Shown: in pieces, positions 41,091 to 50,116 of the stretch
Position numbering within the stretch: position 1 is the stretch's first letter
Layout: every line of letters begins with the position of its first letter
Assembly: GCA_023387735.1 (NCBI GenBank)
Contig: JAEWHP010000012.1
Location: 310,001 to 374,000, forward strand
Length of the DNA stretch: 64,000 nt
Direction of reading: 5' to 3'
Source of the DNA: Pseudomonadota bacterium
Lineage (GTDB): Bacteria; Pseudomonadota; Alphaproteobacteria; Rhizobiales; Xanthobacteraceae
The notes under the pieces: model-generated
Database searches by the model: none
Told to the model about the DNA's origin: nothing
Seen by the model: only the letters and a program-made list of their open reading frames with translations
Translations under genes and position numbers: made by a program

Positions 41091-41573
41091 ATGAAAGAGC
41101 TCGTAACGATAGCCGAACAAATTGCAACGCAACTGATCGCGCGGAAGCAGACGATTTCCGTTGCGGAATCATCGACCGGCGGCCTGATCTCGGCGGCGCT
41201 GCTGTCGGTGCCCGGCGCCTCGGCCTATTTCCTCGGCGGTGCGGTGGTCTACACCCGCGATGCGCGGCGGCTGCTGATGGACATTCCGGACGCGGCGATG
41301 AAGGGGCTTCGCTCCTCGTCAGAGCCTTATGCAGAACTGCTCGCAAGCCAGAGTCGCCAGCGTTTTGCGACGACCTGGGGACTGTCGGAAACCGGCGCCA
41401 CCGGCCCGACCGGCAACCGCTATGGCGACGCCGCCGGACATACTTGCGTGGCGGTGGCGGGGCCGCAAAGCGCGGTTTTCACGTTGGAGACCGGCAGCGC
41501 CAACCGGCAGGCCAACATGCAGGCGTTCGCGGCCGCCGCGCTGAATTTGCTGCTGGAGAATTTGGAGAAGTAG
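41091..41573 (+). CDS. CinA C-terminal domain amidase (PncC-like)
   Basis: A 160-residue stand-alone CinA C-terminal domain, the nicotinamide mononucleotide deamidase (PncC) family of NAD salvage. 'TISVAESSTGGLISAALLSVPGASAYFLGGAVVYT' near residue 20 has the catalytic Ser in AESSTGG, and 'GLSETGATGPTGNRYGDAAGHTCVAVAG' near 105 is the second conserved block. GGGAG precedes the ATG. Some stand-alone members may act on other amides. Confidence 0.9.
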   Translation: MKELVTIAEQIATQLIARKQTISVAESSTGGLISAALLSVPGASAYFLGGAVVYTRDARRLLMDIPDAAMKGLRSSSEPYAELLASQSRQRFATTWGLSETGATGPTGNRYGDAAGHTCVAVAGPQSAVFTLETGSANRQANMQAFAAAALNLLLENLEK

Positions 41574-41577
41574 GTTG

Positions 41578-41656
41578 GTAGGGAGGGCAAAGCGTAGCGT
41601 GCCCACCATTGATCCGCTGAAAGAATGGTGGGCACGCTTCGCTCTGCCTACCCTAC
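41578..41656. repeat. Palindromic repeat, family C copy 3
   Basis: Inverted repeat with AGGGCAAAGCGTAGCGTGCC and GGGCACGCTTCGCTCTGCC arms between the CinA-like and VOC genes; same family as 5346 and 14163. Confidence 0.8.
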
Positions 41657-41683
41657 AAGAGCAGGCCATCGAGGAATCGTCCC

Positions 41684-42574
41684 ATGCAACACCCATTCGA
41701 CCGCGCCGGGGAAGACCTCGGCAACTCGATCCATTTCGAGCACGTCAACGTCACCGTGCCCGATCAGCGGCTGGCGACGCTGTTCTACGTCACAGGCCTC
41801 GGGCTGACCCGCGATCCCTATCTGATGGTGTCGGACACCAACATGTGGGTCAATGTCGGCAAGAGCCAGTTTCATCTGCCGAGCGCCCCAGCGCAGGTGC
41901 TTCGCGGCCACATCGGGATCGTCATCGCCGGGCGCGCGGCGCTGCTGGAGCGGCTGGCGTCGGTGGCAAAGAAGCTCGAAGGCACCGCGTTCGCATTCAG
42001 CGAGCACAACGATCATGTCGAGGCCGTCTGCCCGTGGGGCAATCGCGTGCGCTGCTATGAGCCGGACGCCGCGCGCTTCGGGCGCATCACGCTCGGCATT
42101 CCCTATGTCGAGTTCGATGTGCCGGTCGGGACCGCGAAAGGCATTGGTGCGTTCTACCCACGGATCATGGGAATGCCGGCGAAAGTTCTCAACGGCGATG
42201 GCGCGATGGCGCGCGTCAAGGTCGGCAAGGACCAGTACCTGCAATTCCGCGAGACCGACCGGCGCCAACCGGATTACGACGGCCATCACGTGCAGATCTA
42301 CATCACGGATTTCTCGGGCCCCTACCATCGCCTCAGGGAGCGCGGCCTGGTCTCGCAGGAAGACAACCAGTACCAGTATCGCTTCCGCGACATCATCGAT
42401 CTCGATGGCGGCAGGCACCTGTTCACGGTCGAGCACGAGATCCGCAGCGCCACGCACCCGATGTTCATGCGCCCCCTGGTCAACCGCAACCCGGCAGAGA
42501 CCAACCGCACCTACGCCCCTGGCCACGAGGAGTGGGCGTGGGCGATGGGGCCGGATGAGTATGACCGACGGTAG
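41684..42574 (+). CDS. VOC family protein (extradiol dioxygenase-like)
   Basis: A 296-residue vicinal-oxygen-chelate protein with two beta-alpha-beta-beta-beta modules: 'IHFEHVNVTVPDQRLATLFYVTGLGLTRDP' and 'ITLGIPYVEFDVPVGTAKGIGAFYPRIMGM'. Potential metal ligands include His in EHVNV and His in 'GHHVQIYI'. VOC proteins include glyoxalases, ring-cleavage dioxygenases and resistance proteins; a ring-cleavage-like role would fit the amidohydrolase neighbours but is not shown. GAGG precedes the ATG. Confidence 0.85.
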   Translation: MQHPFDRAGEDLGNSIHFEHVNVTVPDQRLATLFYVTGLGLTRDPYLMVSDTNMWVNVGKSQFHLPSAPAQVLRGHIGIVIAGRAALLERLASVAKKLEGTAFAFSEHNDHVEAVCPWGNRVRCYEPDAARFGRITLGIPYVEFDVPVGTAKGIGAFYPRIMGMPAKVLNGDGAMARVKVGKDQYLQFRETDRRQPDYDGHHVQIYITDFSGPYHRLRERGLVSQEDNQYQYRFRDIIDLDGGRHLFTVEHEIRSATHPMFMRPLVNRNPAETNRTYAPGHEEWAWAMGPDEYDRR

Positions 42575-42600
42575 GTCCAATTGAGTCCGACGCAACGGCT

Positions 42601-42702
42601 GTCATACCCCGCGAAGGCGGGGTATCCAGTACGCCGCGGCCCTTCGATTCAATTACAGCCGTCTCTGGAATACTGGATCACCCGCCTTCGCGGGTGATGA
42701 CA
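42601..42702. repeat. Palindromic repeat, family A copy 2
   Basis: Repeat with GTCATACCCCGCGAAGGCGG at its left end and CCCGCCTTCGCGGGTGATGAC at its right, and the family core TCCAGTACGCCGCGG / CTGGAATACTGGA. It lies between the convergent VOC and membrane fusion protein genes. Confidence 0.85.
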
Positions 42703-42729
42703 GCGTAAGCTCGGGGGCAACAGCGAAAC

Positions 42730-44037
42730 TCACCGCTCCCGGAACGAGCGCATCAGTTGGTCGCTGAATGGCTTCATCAGGTAGGAGAACATGGTGCGGT
42801 CGCCGGTCTGGACGAAGGCTTCCACCGGCATGCCCGGGATGATCTTGACCTCGCCGAGGCGGGCGACCTCGCTCGGAGGCAACGAGACGCGGATGGTGTA
42901 GTAGCTCTGCCCGGTGCGTTGGTCAGTGCTGACGTCGGCGGAGACGCGGGTGACGACGCCGTTCAGCTCCGGCGTGGTGCGCTGGTTGAAGGCCGACAGC
43001 CGCAGCAGCGTCTTCTGGCCGACCTGCAGCTTGTCGATGTCCTGCGGATTGACCTTGGCCTCGACCGAGAGATCGTCGGCCTTCGGCACCACCATCATGA
43101 TGGCGTCACCGGCGGTGATGACGCCGCCGACGGTATGAACCGTCGACTGCAACACGACGCCGTCCTGCGGCGCGCGGATGTCGATGCGGCGGAGCTGGTC
43201 CTCGGCGGTAACCTTGCGCTCGACGAACTCGCCGATCTTGTCGGTGGTCTCGCGCAGGTCCTTGGAGACTTCGCTGACCACGTCCTTGTCGACCTGGATG
43301 ATCTGCAGCTCGGTCTCGGTGATCTTGCCCTTGGCCTGTGCGCGCGCCGCAATGTATTGCCCGCGCTCGCCGGTGAGCCGGGCCATGTCACGCTCCAGTT
43401 GGGTCAGGCGCGAGATCTGGATCAGGCGCTGTTCGTATAGCTGGCGCACGCCGACCAGTTCCTTCTCCACCAGCGAGATTTCCTTTTCCTTCGCCTGTTC
43501 CTGCGCCGTCAGCCCCGCGATTTCCTCGTTCAGCTGCGACACCCGTTCGCGCAACTGCGATTTCTGGCCCGCGCGTCCGAACACGCGAACCTCGAACAGC
43601 TTGGTTTCACTGGCCATGACGTCGCGGACTTCGGGGTCGTCGGCGCGGTCGGTCAGCGCCGAAGGAAACCTGATCTTGTCGAGCCCGCGCTGCTCGGCCT
43701 CCAGCCGCGCAGCCCGCGCCAGCAAGCCGTTCAGCGTCTTGACGACGATGGCAAGGTTCGCCTTGACCACGGTTTCGTCGAGCCGCACCACGATGTCGCC
43801 GGCCTTCACGACGTCGCCATCGCGCACACGCACCTCGCCGACCACGCCGCCGGTCGGGTGCTGGACTTTCTTGACGTTGGAATCGACCACCACCGAGCCC
43901 GGCGCGATCAGCGCGCCCGAAATCTGCGCTGTCGAGGCCCAGCCGCCAAACCCGACGACAAGCACCAGCATCAGCGCGAGGCCCGCAATCAGATGCGATC
44001 TTATCGAGCGTCGTGCGCTGTTCGGTTCGCCGGTCAT
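42730..44037 (-). CDS. Type I secretion membrane fusion protein (HlyD/PrtE-like)
   Basis: A 435-residue HlyD-family adaptor. One membrane helix is at about residues 15-35 ('LIAGLALMLVLVVGFGGWAS'). The first lipoyl half 'KVQHPTGGVVGEVRVRDGDVVKAGDIVVRLDE' follows, then a long coiled-coil hairpin (about 110-290), the second lipoyl half 'IRAPQDGVVLQSTVHTVGGVITAGD' and a C-terminal beta domain 'VIPGMPVEAFVQTGDRTMFSYLMKPFSDQL'. It would bridge the ABC protein at 44034 and an outer-membrane TolC-type channel, which is not encoded nearby. Its ATG overlaps the ABC gene stop by four bases. Confidence 0.94.
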   Translation of the reverse strand: MTGEPNSARRSIRSHLIAGLALMLVLVVGFGGWASTAQISGALIAPGSVVVDSNVKKVQHPTGGVVGEVRVRDGDVVKAGDIVVRLDETVVKANLAIVVKTLNGLLARAARLEAEQRGLDKIRFPSALTDRADDPEVRDVMASETKLFEVRVFGRAGQKSQLRERVSQLNEEIAGLTAQEQAKEKEISLVEKELVGVRQLYEQRLIQISRLTQLERDMARLTGERGQYIAARAQAKGKITETELQIIQVDKDVVSEVSKDLRETTDKIGEFVERKVTAEDQLRRIDIRAPQDGVVLQSTVHTVGGVITAGDAIMMVVPKADDLSVEAKVNPQDIDKLQVGQKTLLRLSAFNQRTTPELNGVVTRVSADVSTDQRTGQSYYTIRVSLPPSEVARLGEVKIIPGMPVEAFVQTGDRTMFSYLMKPFSDQLMRSFRER

Positions 44038-45779
44038 GATTTCGCGGCCCCTGCATCGGATACGATCTTGATCGGCGGCGGCGCCGGGACGCGCTGCAGC
44101 ACCTGGCCGAGCACGGTCTCCTTCGGGCCGAACGCCTGCATCCGGCCGTCCTTCAACACCAGCACCTGGTCGACCGCCTCGATCCCGATCGGCCGGTGCG
44201 CCACCACGATGACGATGGCGCCGCGCTCGCGCGCGCTGCGCACCGCACGGGTCAACGCCTCGTCACCCTCGCTGTCGAGATTGGAATTCGGCTCGTCGAG
44301 CACGATCAGGAAGGGATTGCCGTAGAGCGCGCGCGCCAGCGCCACGCGCTGCGCCTGCCCCGCCGACAGCGCCGTCCCCTGCTCGCCGATCTGGGTGTCG
44401 TAACCCTCGCGCATCTTGATGATCAGTTCATGCACGCCGGCTTCCTTGGCGGCGGCGATGATCGCATCCGATTTCGCTTCCGGATCGAACCGGCAGATGT
44501 TCTGCGCCACCGTGCCTGCGAACAGTTCGACATCCTGCGGCAGGTAGCCGATATGGCGGCCGATCACGTCCGACGACCACTGGTCGAGCGCCGCGCCGTC
44601 GAGCCGCACCTTGCCGCGGAACGGCGTCCACACGCCGACAAGCGCCCGCACCAGCGACGACTTGCCCGAACCGCTCGGGCCGATGACGCCGACGCCGGTG
44701 CCGGCCTCGACGGTAAAGGTCACGTCCTGCACGATCACCCGCTGCTCGCCGGGCGGCACGATGCTGACGGCCTCGACCGACAGCCGCGTCGAGGGAGACT
44801 GCAGCAGGGTCTGCGTGTTCGCCGGCGGCATCTGCTCCAGGAGCTTGTTGAGGCGATGCCAGCTCTGCCGCGCGGCGACGAAGCCCTTCCAGTGCGCGAT
44901 GGCCAGATCGACCGGCGCCAGCGCCCGCGCGCTGAGGATCGAGCCCGCGATGATGATGCCGGCGGACGCTTCCTGGTGGATCACCAGATAGGCGCCAACC
45001 GCGAGCACCGCCGATTGCAGCATCATGCGCAGGACCTTGGCGACCGCGCCGAGACCACCGGCGACGTCGCTGGCGCGCTGATTGCCCGCCAGGTAGGTTT
45101 CGTTGGCCTCGGTCCAGCGCCTGGTCAGGCGTCCGGACATGCCCATCGCCACCAGCACTTCGGCGTTGCGCCGGCTGGTGGCGGCGAGATCGTTGCGCCG
45201 CGCCGCCAGGGTCATCGCCTCGCGCGCCGGCTCGCGCGACAGGAATTCGGTAATCAGGGTCAGGGTCACGAGGATAATGGCACCGACCAAAGCGGTGACG
45301 CCGATCAGCCAGTGGAATGCGAAACAGATCGCGAGATAGAACGGCAGCCACGGCAGATCGAAGAACGCGCCCGGCCCCATGCTGCCGAGAAACGACCGCA
45401 CATTGTCGAGATCGCGTAGCGGCTGCAGGCCCTCGTTGCGCCCGCCGACCATCAGCGGCAGCCTCACCACGGTTTCGAACACGCGGGCGTTGATGGCTTC
45501 GTCCAGCGCGGTCCCGACGCGCCCGAGAATGCGTCCGCGGATCAGGTCGAGGCCGCCTTGGGCGATATAGAGGCCGCCGGCCAGGATCACGAGGCCGATC
45601 AGGGTCGGCACGCTGCGGCTCGGCAGCACGCGGTCGTAGACCTCCAGCATGAAGATCGAGCCGGTGAGATACAGCAGGTTGATCGCACAACTCATCACGC
45701 CAACGCCGATGAAGGCGTTGCGACAGGCGCGCAGCGCCTCGCCGAGTTCAGAACGCCGGACGCCGGAAGCGGCTGCCAT
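44034..45779 (-). CDS. Type I secretion ABC transporter (PrtD-like)
   Basis: A 581-residue fused permease-ATPase. Membrane helices fall in residues 15-300 ('FIGVGVMSCAINLLYLTGSIFMLEVYDRVLPSRS' near the start). The ATPase domain follows, with Walker A 'GVIGPSGSGKSSLVRALVG', signature 'LSAGQAQRVALARALYG' and Walker B 'FLIVLDEPNSNLDSEGD'. PrtD-type proteins export RTX proteases, lipases and adhesins without a leader peptide. The frame opens at a TTG six codons earlier; I prefer the ATG with AAGAG upstream. No obvious substrate gene is adjacent. The large protein at 58.1-63.0 kb is a possible client. Confidence 0.93.
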   Translation of the reverse strand: MAAASGVRRSELGEALRACRNAFIGVGVMSCAINLLYLTGSIFMLEVYDRVLPSRSVPTLIGLVILAGGLYIAQGGLDLIRGRILGRVGTALDEAINARVFETVVRLPLMVGGRNEGLQPLRDLDNVRSFLGSMGPGAFFDLPWLPFYLAICFAFHWLIGVTALVGAIILVTLTLITEFLSREPAREAMTLAARRNDLAATSRRNAEVLVAMGMSGRLTRRWTEANETYLAGNQRASDVAGGLGAVAKVLRMMLQSAVLAVGAYLVIHQEASAGIIIAGSILSARALAPVDLAIAHWKGFVAARQSWHRLNKLLEQMPPANTQTLLQSPSTRLSVEAVSIVPPGEQRVIVQDVTFTVEAGTGVGVIGPSGSGKSSLVRALVGVWTPFRGKVRLDGAALDQWSSDVIGRHIGYLPQDVELFAGTVAQNICRFDPEAKSDAIIAAAKEAGVHELIIKMREGYDTQIGEQGTALSAGQAQRVALARALYGNPFLIVLDEPNSNLDSEGDEALTRAVRSARERGAIVIVVAHRPIGIEAVDQVLVLKDGRMQAFGPKETVLGQVLQRVPAPPPIKIVSDAGAAKS

Positions 45780-46067
45780 AAATGCGTATCTCTTCAAAAG
45801 GATAAGGTAACGCGCTGGTTTTACCGATGTTTTGGGACATCGTCTATTTAAGTCACGTTAACCTCAATCCAGTTCATCCCCGTGACAAGCTGTGGACATA
45901 CCCAAAACAGCCCTTTTAGGCGAGTGGTTTGAGCCTGGCGGGCGATTCGTGGCCGACGGCGGCTGGCTGCAGGGTTCAGTCTCTGAGCAGGGTTTGGGGA
46001 GGCGGTCGGACGCGGCAAGAGGGATAGCCGAGGTGGAACTTTCGTTCACTGCACGCGTTAGTGCGGC

Positions 46068-46307
46068 ATGAAGCAAGGCGACATCTGGTATGTAACTTTC
46101 GGCCCGCACAAGTCAGATGAAACTGCGGAAAGCAAGGCGCGATCGACGCGCACCTTCAAGTCGGAAGTCGACGCCAAGCTGTTTGCGATGCAGATTCTCG
46201 CCAAGGGCTGGACGGCGAGCGCGGGCACGCTCAATCCCCATCAACCGAAGCAGGTCGTCGGGCCGTCGCAGATCGAGGCCTGGGCCGATCCGGGCATTGG
46301 CGGTTAA
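46068..46307 (+). CDS. Small conserved-type hypothetical protein
   Basis: A 79-residue protein: 'MKQGDIWYVTFGPHKSDET' then 'RTFKSEVDAKLFAMQILAKGWTASAGTLNPHQPKQVVGPSQIEAW'. The pattern (aromatic-start helix with AKxFA, then AGTLNPHQP) recurs in small proteins of Bradyrhizobium-type genomes as I recall, but no function is known. There is no strong ribosome-binding site. The 270 bases upstream (45.8-46.07 kb) show no other gene. Confidence 0.65.
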   Translation: MKQGDIWYVTFGPHKSDETAESKARSTRTFKSEVDAKLFAMQILAKGWTASAGTLNPHQPKQVVGPSQIEAWADPGIGG

Positions 46308-46330
46308 AGGCTTAGTGGTTGACCTAACTC

Positions 46331-46420
46331 CGTCATGGCCGGGCCCGTCGCGGCCATTCACGTCTTTGCTGTCGAGACATCGCTAATTCGTGGATGCCCG
46401 GGACAAGCCCGGGCATGACG
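46331..46420. repeat. Palindromic repeat, family E copy 2
   Basis: Inverted repeat CGTCATGGCCGGGCCCGTCG to CGGGACAAGCCCGGGCATGACG with inner CATTCACGTC / CGTGGATG arms. It separates the small hypothetical gene from the end of the importer operon. Confidence 0.8.
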
Positions 46421-46446
46421 AATTGGCTAGACCTTCTTGTTGCGTC

Positions 46447-47433
46447 TCAAGTAGCTGCGGCAACAGCGACGCTTTGCTCCGCCAGCACGCATCGCGCCGT
46501 CCGATCCGGCGACACCTGCACATTGGGCGGCAATTGCTCGGTGCAGCGCGGCTGCGCCGAGCTGCAGCGCGGCGCGAACGAGCAGCTCGTGGGCGCCTTG
46601 TCCAGCGAAGGCGGCGTCCCGGGGATGGTCTCCAGCCGCTGGCCGCGCTTGGCGCCGTGGACAGTCGAGGCCAGGAGACCCTTGGCATAGGGATGAACCG
46701 GCGAGCGCACGATGTCGCGCAAGCGCCCCTGCTCCACGATCTGGCCGGCATACATGACGGCGACACGGTCGCAGATCTCGATGGCGACGCCGATGTCGTG
46801 GGTCACGAAGATCACGGACATTCCGAACTCGCGCTGCAATTCGCGCAGCAGCAGCAGGATCTGGATCTGCACGGTGGCGTCCAGCGCCGTGGTCGGCTCG
46901 TCGGCCAGCAGGATCTTCGGCTTGCAGGCCAGCGCCAGCGCGATCATCGCGCGCTGCCGCATGCCGCCGCTCATCTCATGCGGATAGGCCTCGAGCCGGC
47001 GCTTGGCGGAGGGTATCCGCACCACCTCCAGCATTTCCAGCGCGCGCGCCATGCCCTCCTTCTGGCTCTTGCCTTCGTGGCGCATCACGCTTTCGGCGAT
47101 CTGGTGACCGATCGTGTAGACCGGGTCGAGCGCCAGCGCGGGCTCCTGGAAGATCATGGAAACGGTCTGGCCGCGAAACGCAGAAAGCTCCTCGTCGTTC
47201 ATCGCCAGCACGTCGCGGCCCAGGACCTTCACGGTGCCCGAAATCTGCGTCCGCTTCCGTGGCAACAGCCGCATCAGCGCCCGCAAGGTCACGCTCTTGC
47301 CGGAGCCGGATTCGCCGAGCAGACCCAACACCTCGCCCTCGCCAAGCGAGAGCGAGATGTCGTTGACGGCATGGACCGTGCGCTCGCCGGTGAAGCGGAT
47401 GTTGAGGTCGCGGATTTCGACGAGATTACTCAT
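46447..47433 (-). CDS. Peptide-type ABC importer ATPase (OppD/DppD-like)
   Basis: A 328-residue ATPase of the oligopeptide/nickel importer family. Walker A 'GLLGESGSGKSVTLRAL', signature 'EMSGGMRQRAMIALAL', Walker B 'ILLADEPTTALD', and the C-terminal oligopeptide-type extension 'APRCSSAQPRCTEQLPPN' with its Cys pair (possible iron-sulfur or structural site). It is the last gene of the operon and overlaps the amidase stop by four bases, so the amidase sits between the two ATPase genes. Confidence 0.94.
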   Translation of the reverse strand: MSNLVEIRDLNIRFTGERTVHAVNDISLSLGEGEVLGLLGESGSGKSVTLRALMRLLPRKRTQISGTVKVLGRDVLAMNDEELSAFRGQTVSMIFQEPALALDPVYTIGHQIAESVMRHEGKSQKEGMARALEMLEVVRIPSAKRRLEAYPHEMSGGMRQRAMIALALACKPKILLADEPTTALDATVQIQILLLLRELQREFGMSVIFVTHDIGVAIEICDRVAVMYAGQIVEQGRLRDIVRSPVHPYAKGLLASTVHGAKRGQRLETIPGTPPSLDKAPTSCSFAPRCSSAQPRCTEQLPPNVQVSPDRTARCVLAEQSVAVAAAT

Positions 47434-48842
47434 GCGAGTTTTGGCACCTGCTGGTGATAGTCAGTCGCACGCTGGAACGCTGCACCGATGCGTACCAGGC
47501 CTGGTTCATCGAAGGCGCGGCCGATCAGTTGCATGCCGACCGGCAGGCCGGCCTTGGTGAAGCCAGCGGGAATCGAGAGCGATGGCAGACCGAGATAGTT
47601 GATCGGACGGGTAAATTTCGTGATCCGCTGGATCACGGCCTCGGCGTCGCGGCTGTTGCCGACGTCGCTCTCGGCGATGGTCACCGCCGGCATCGGCGCG
47701 ACCGGCGCGATCACGGCATCTGTGCCGGTCACCGCCGCGAGGTATGCGGCAAGCGCCGGACCACGCCAGCGCATCGCCTCGAGATAGGTCACGCCGGGAA
47801 TGGCGAGCCCGTTCTGCAGCCGCATCAACACCTGCGCGCCGTAATCCTGCGGCCGCTCGATCATCCAGCGTTTGTGGAAGGCAGCGGCTTCGGTGGCGAG
47901 CACGATCTGGCAGGCGGCGGTGAGCTGGCGCTGGTCCGGCAGTTCGACCTTGACGATTTCGGCGCCCTCCTTCCGAAGGGTGGCGATGGTCTCGTCCAGC
48001 ACCCGCGCCACCTCGGCATCGAGATCGTCGACATAGAACGCGGTCGGCACGCCGATCTTCGCACCCTTGAGCGAGCCCGTGGCCGCGGCCATGTAGTTCG
48101 GCACCGGAAGCGTCGCGGCGGTCGGATCCTCGGGGTCGGCGCCCGCCATCAGCCCCACCAGGAGCGCGCAGTCCTCGACCGTCTGCGCAAGCGGCCCGAC
48201 CGTATCCAGTGACTGCGACAGCGGCATCGCGCCGGCACGGCTGATCAGGCCGACGGTGGTCTTGAAGCCGGTGACGCCGCAGAAATGCGCGGGCATCCGG
48301 ATCGAGCCGCCGGTATCGGAGCCCAGCGCCGCAAAGGTCAGCCGCGCGCCGACCGCCGAGCCAGAGCCGGACGACGAGCCGCCGGTGATGTAGTCGACAT
48401 TCCAGGGATTGCGCACCGCGCCGTAGTGCGGGTTGTGGCCGGTCGGGCCGTAGGCGAACTCGACCATCTGCAGCGACCCGAGCCTGACAGTGCCGGCATC
48501 CTTCAGGCGCTGCAGCGCGGTCGAGGTCGTCGTCGGCACGAAATCGCGGCGGATCTTCGAGCCGCAGGTCACGACCTTGCCGGCGTCGTAATACATATCC
48601 TTGTGCGCCAGCGGCACGCCGTGCAGCACGCCGGCAATGTTGCCCTTGGCAAGCGCCGCGTCGGCGGCATCAGCGGCGGCAAGCGCTTCGTCCGCCTCGA
48701 TCGCCATGAAGGCGTTGACGCGCGGCTGCCATTGCGCGATCCGGTCGAGACAGGATTGCGTCACCTCGCGGGAGGAAAGTTTCTTCGCTGCAATCGCCTT
48801 CGCAACGGCCACCAGCGACATCAGGGCCGGCTCGCCGCTCAT
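47430..48842 (-). CDS. Amidase signature family protein (AtzE/GatA-like)
   Basis: A 470-residue amidase with the full Ser-cisSer-Lys set: 'GVPLAHKDMYYDAG' (Lys), 'YITGGSSSGSGSAVGARL' and 'LGSDTGGSIRMPAHFCGVTGFKTT'. It is overlapped by four bases at its start with an AtzG-like gene, the arrangement known for AtzE-AtzG, in which the small GatC-like protein stabilises the amidase. AtzE hydrolyses 1-carboxybiuret in cyanuric acid breakdown, but the true substrate here may be another amide brought in by the importer. The frame extends upstream through the neighbouring genes; the ATG at 48842 is the family start. Confidence 0.92.
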   Translation of the reverse strand: MSGEPALMSLVAVAKAIAAKKLSSREVTQSCLDRIAQWQPRVNAFMAIEADEALAAADAADAALAKGNIAGVLHGVPLAHKDMYYDAGKVVTCGSKIRRDFVPTTTSTALQRLKDAGTVRLGSLQMVEFAYGPTGHNPHYGAVRNPWNVDYITGGSSSGSGSAVGARLTFAALGSDTGGSIRMPAHFCGVTGFKTTVGLISRAGAMPLSQSLDTVGPLAQTVEDCALLVGLMAGADPEDPTAATLPVPNYMAAATGSLKGAKIGVPTAFYVDDLDAEVARVLDETIATLRKEGAEIVKVELPDQRQLTAACQIVLATEAAAFHKRWMIERPQDYGAQVLMRLQNGLAIPGVTYLEAMRWRGPALAAYLAAVTGTDAVIAPVAPMPAVTIAESDVGNSRDAEAVIQRITKFTRPINYLGLPSLSIPAGFTKAGLPVGMQLIGRAFDEPGLVRIGAAFQRATDYHQQVPKLA

Positions 48843-49036
48843 GTCGACACCTTCGCGCGCTGCACCAGAAGATAGCTCGCAGGTTCGAGGTCCATCGGCA
48901 GCGTGCCGGCTACGGCTGCAAAACCGTCGAAGGCCGGGCCGATGGAATTGGCGATGCGCTCGGCGACGTCCTTGTCGGCGGGCACGCCCGCCACTTCGGT
49001 CATTGCCTTGACCTGTTTGGGATCGGGTCTTGTCAT
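48839..49036 (-). CDS. AtzG-like small amidase partner (DUF4089)
   Basis: A 65-residue helical protein, 'MTRPDPKQVKAMTEVAGVPADKDVAERIANSIGPAFDGFAAVAGTLPMDLEPASYLL', matching the short AtzG/DUF4089 pattern (two helices and a conserved E-P/x-A end). In Pseudomonas ADP AtzG is a GatC-like subunit required by the amidase AtzE. It overlaps the ATPase stop upstream and the amidase start downstream by four bases each, strong evidence for coupled translation. It is easily missed in automated annotation. Confidence 0.85.
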   Translation of the reverse strand: MTRPDPKQVKAMTEVAGVPADKDVAERIANSIGPAFDGFAAVAGTLPMDLEPASYLLVQRAKVST

Positions 49037-50112
49037 GCGGCGCTTGCTCCTTTGAGAGTTTCTTTTGCCGGTGCGCGGCTGTGCCCCGAGCCCGGAATGG
49101 CCATGTAGCACGCCGCCTGATGGCCCATTGTATCGACATCGCTGAGTTTTGGCGTCGCATTTGCGCAGAGCGGCTCCGCAAACGGACAACGGGTGTGAAA
49201 CCGGCAGCCGGGCGGCGGATCGATCGGATTGGGCGGATCGCCAGAGATCGGCGGGGTCTCGGTGCGGTTGTCAGGATCGGAGGATGGCATCGCGGCCAGG
49301 AGTGCCCGGGTATAGGGATGCGCCGGCGCATCCCAGACCTTGTCGACCGGGCCGAGCTCGACCACTTCGCCGAGATACATCACCAGCACGCGGTCCGAGA
49401 TGTAGCGCACCACGTTGAGATCGTGGCTGATGAACAAATACGTGAGACCGAATTCGCGCTTCAGATCGGCCAGCAGGTTGAGCACCTGGGCCTCGACCGA
49501 CTTGTCCAGCGCCGATACCGCCTCGTCGAGGATCACGAGCCGCGGCGACAGGGCCAGCGCGCGGGCGATGTTGACGCGCTGGCGCTGGCCTCCGGAAATT
49601 TCGTGCGGGTAGCGGTTGGCAAAGGTTTCGGGCCTTAAGCCCACCTTGCCGAGCAGCTCGCGCGCCAGCGTGCGCGCCGCAGCGTCCGCCATGCCATGCA
49701 CCTTGGGGCCGAATGCGATCGACTCCTCGATGGTGAGACGTGGATTGAGCGAGGCGTAGCTGTCCTGAAACACCATCTGCATGCCGCGGCGCAGCTCACG
49801 CAAGGAGAGCGCGCGGCCGACCTGCATGCCGTCATAGATGATGTCGCCGGAATCGCTCTTCATCAGGTGCATCAGAAGCCGTGCGGTAGTCGACTTGCCG
49901 CAGCCGGATTCGCCGACGATCCCCACGGTTTCGCCCTTGGCGATGGAGAAGGAAACATCGTCGACCGCGCGCACGGTCTTGCGAGCGCTGAACAGGTCGC
50001 CGCGCACCGGGAAATGCTTGGTCAGGCCAACGACCTGCAGCAGCGGCTGCGCCTCGCCGCCGACATCAGCGACCGGCTCCATGTGTTCGACTGACAGGCT
50101 GGTCTCACTCAT
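49033..50112 (-). CDS. Peptide-type ABC importer ATPase (OppF/DppF-like)
   Basis: A 359-residue ATPase. Walker A 'GIVGESGCGKSTTARLL', signature 'EISGGQRQRVNIARAL', Walker B 'LVILDEAVSALD', H-loop 'YLFISHDLNVVRYIS', and the peptide-family C-terminal region 'CRFHTRCPFAEPLCAN'. Walker B has DEAVSALD, as often in OppF. It should pair with the ATPase at 46447 under the two permeases. The start at 50112 begins five bases downstream of the preceding permease stop. Confidence 0.94.
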   Translation of the reverse strand: MSETSLSVEHMEPVADVGGEAQPLLQVVGLTKHFPVRGDLFSARKTVRAVDDVSFSIAKGETVGIVGESGCGKSTTARLLMHLMKSDSGDIIYDGMQVGRALSLRELRRGMQMVFQDSYASLNPRLTIEESIAFGPKVHGMADAAARTLARELLGKVGLRPETFANRYPHEISGGQRQRVNIARALALSPRLVILDEAVSALDKSVEAQVLNLLADLKREFGLTYLFISHDLNVVRYISDRVLVMYLGEVVELGPVDKVWDAPAHPYTRALLAAMPSSDPDNRTETPPISGDPPNPIDPPPGCRFHTRCPFAEPLCANATPKLSDVDTMGHQAACYMAIPGSGHSRAPAKETLKGASAA

Positions 50113-50116
50113 CGCG

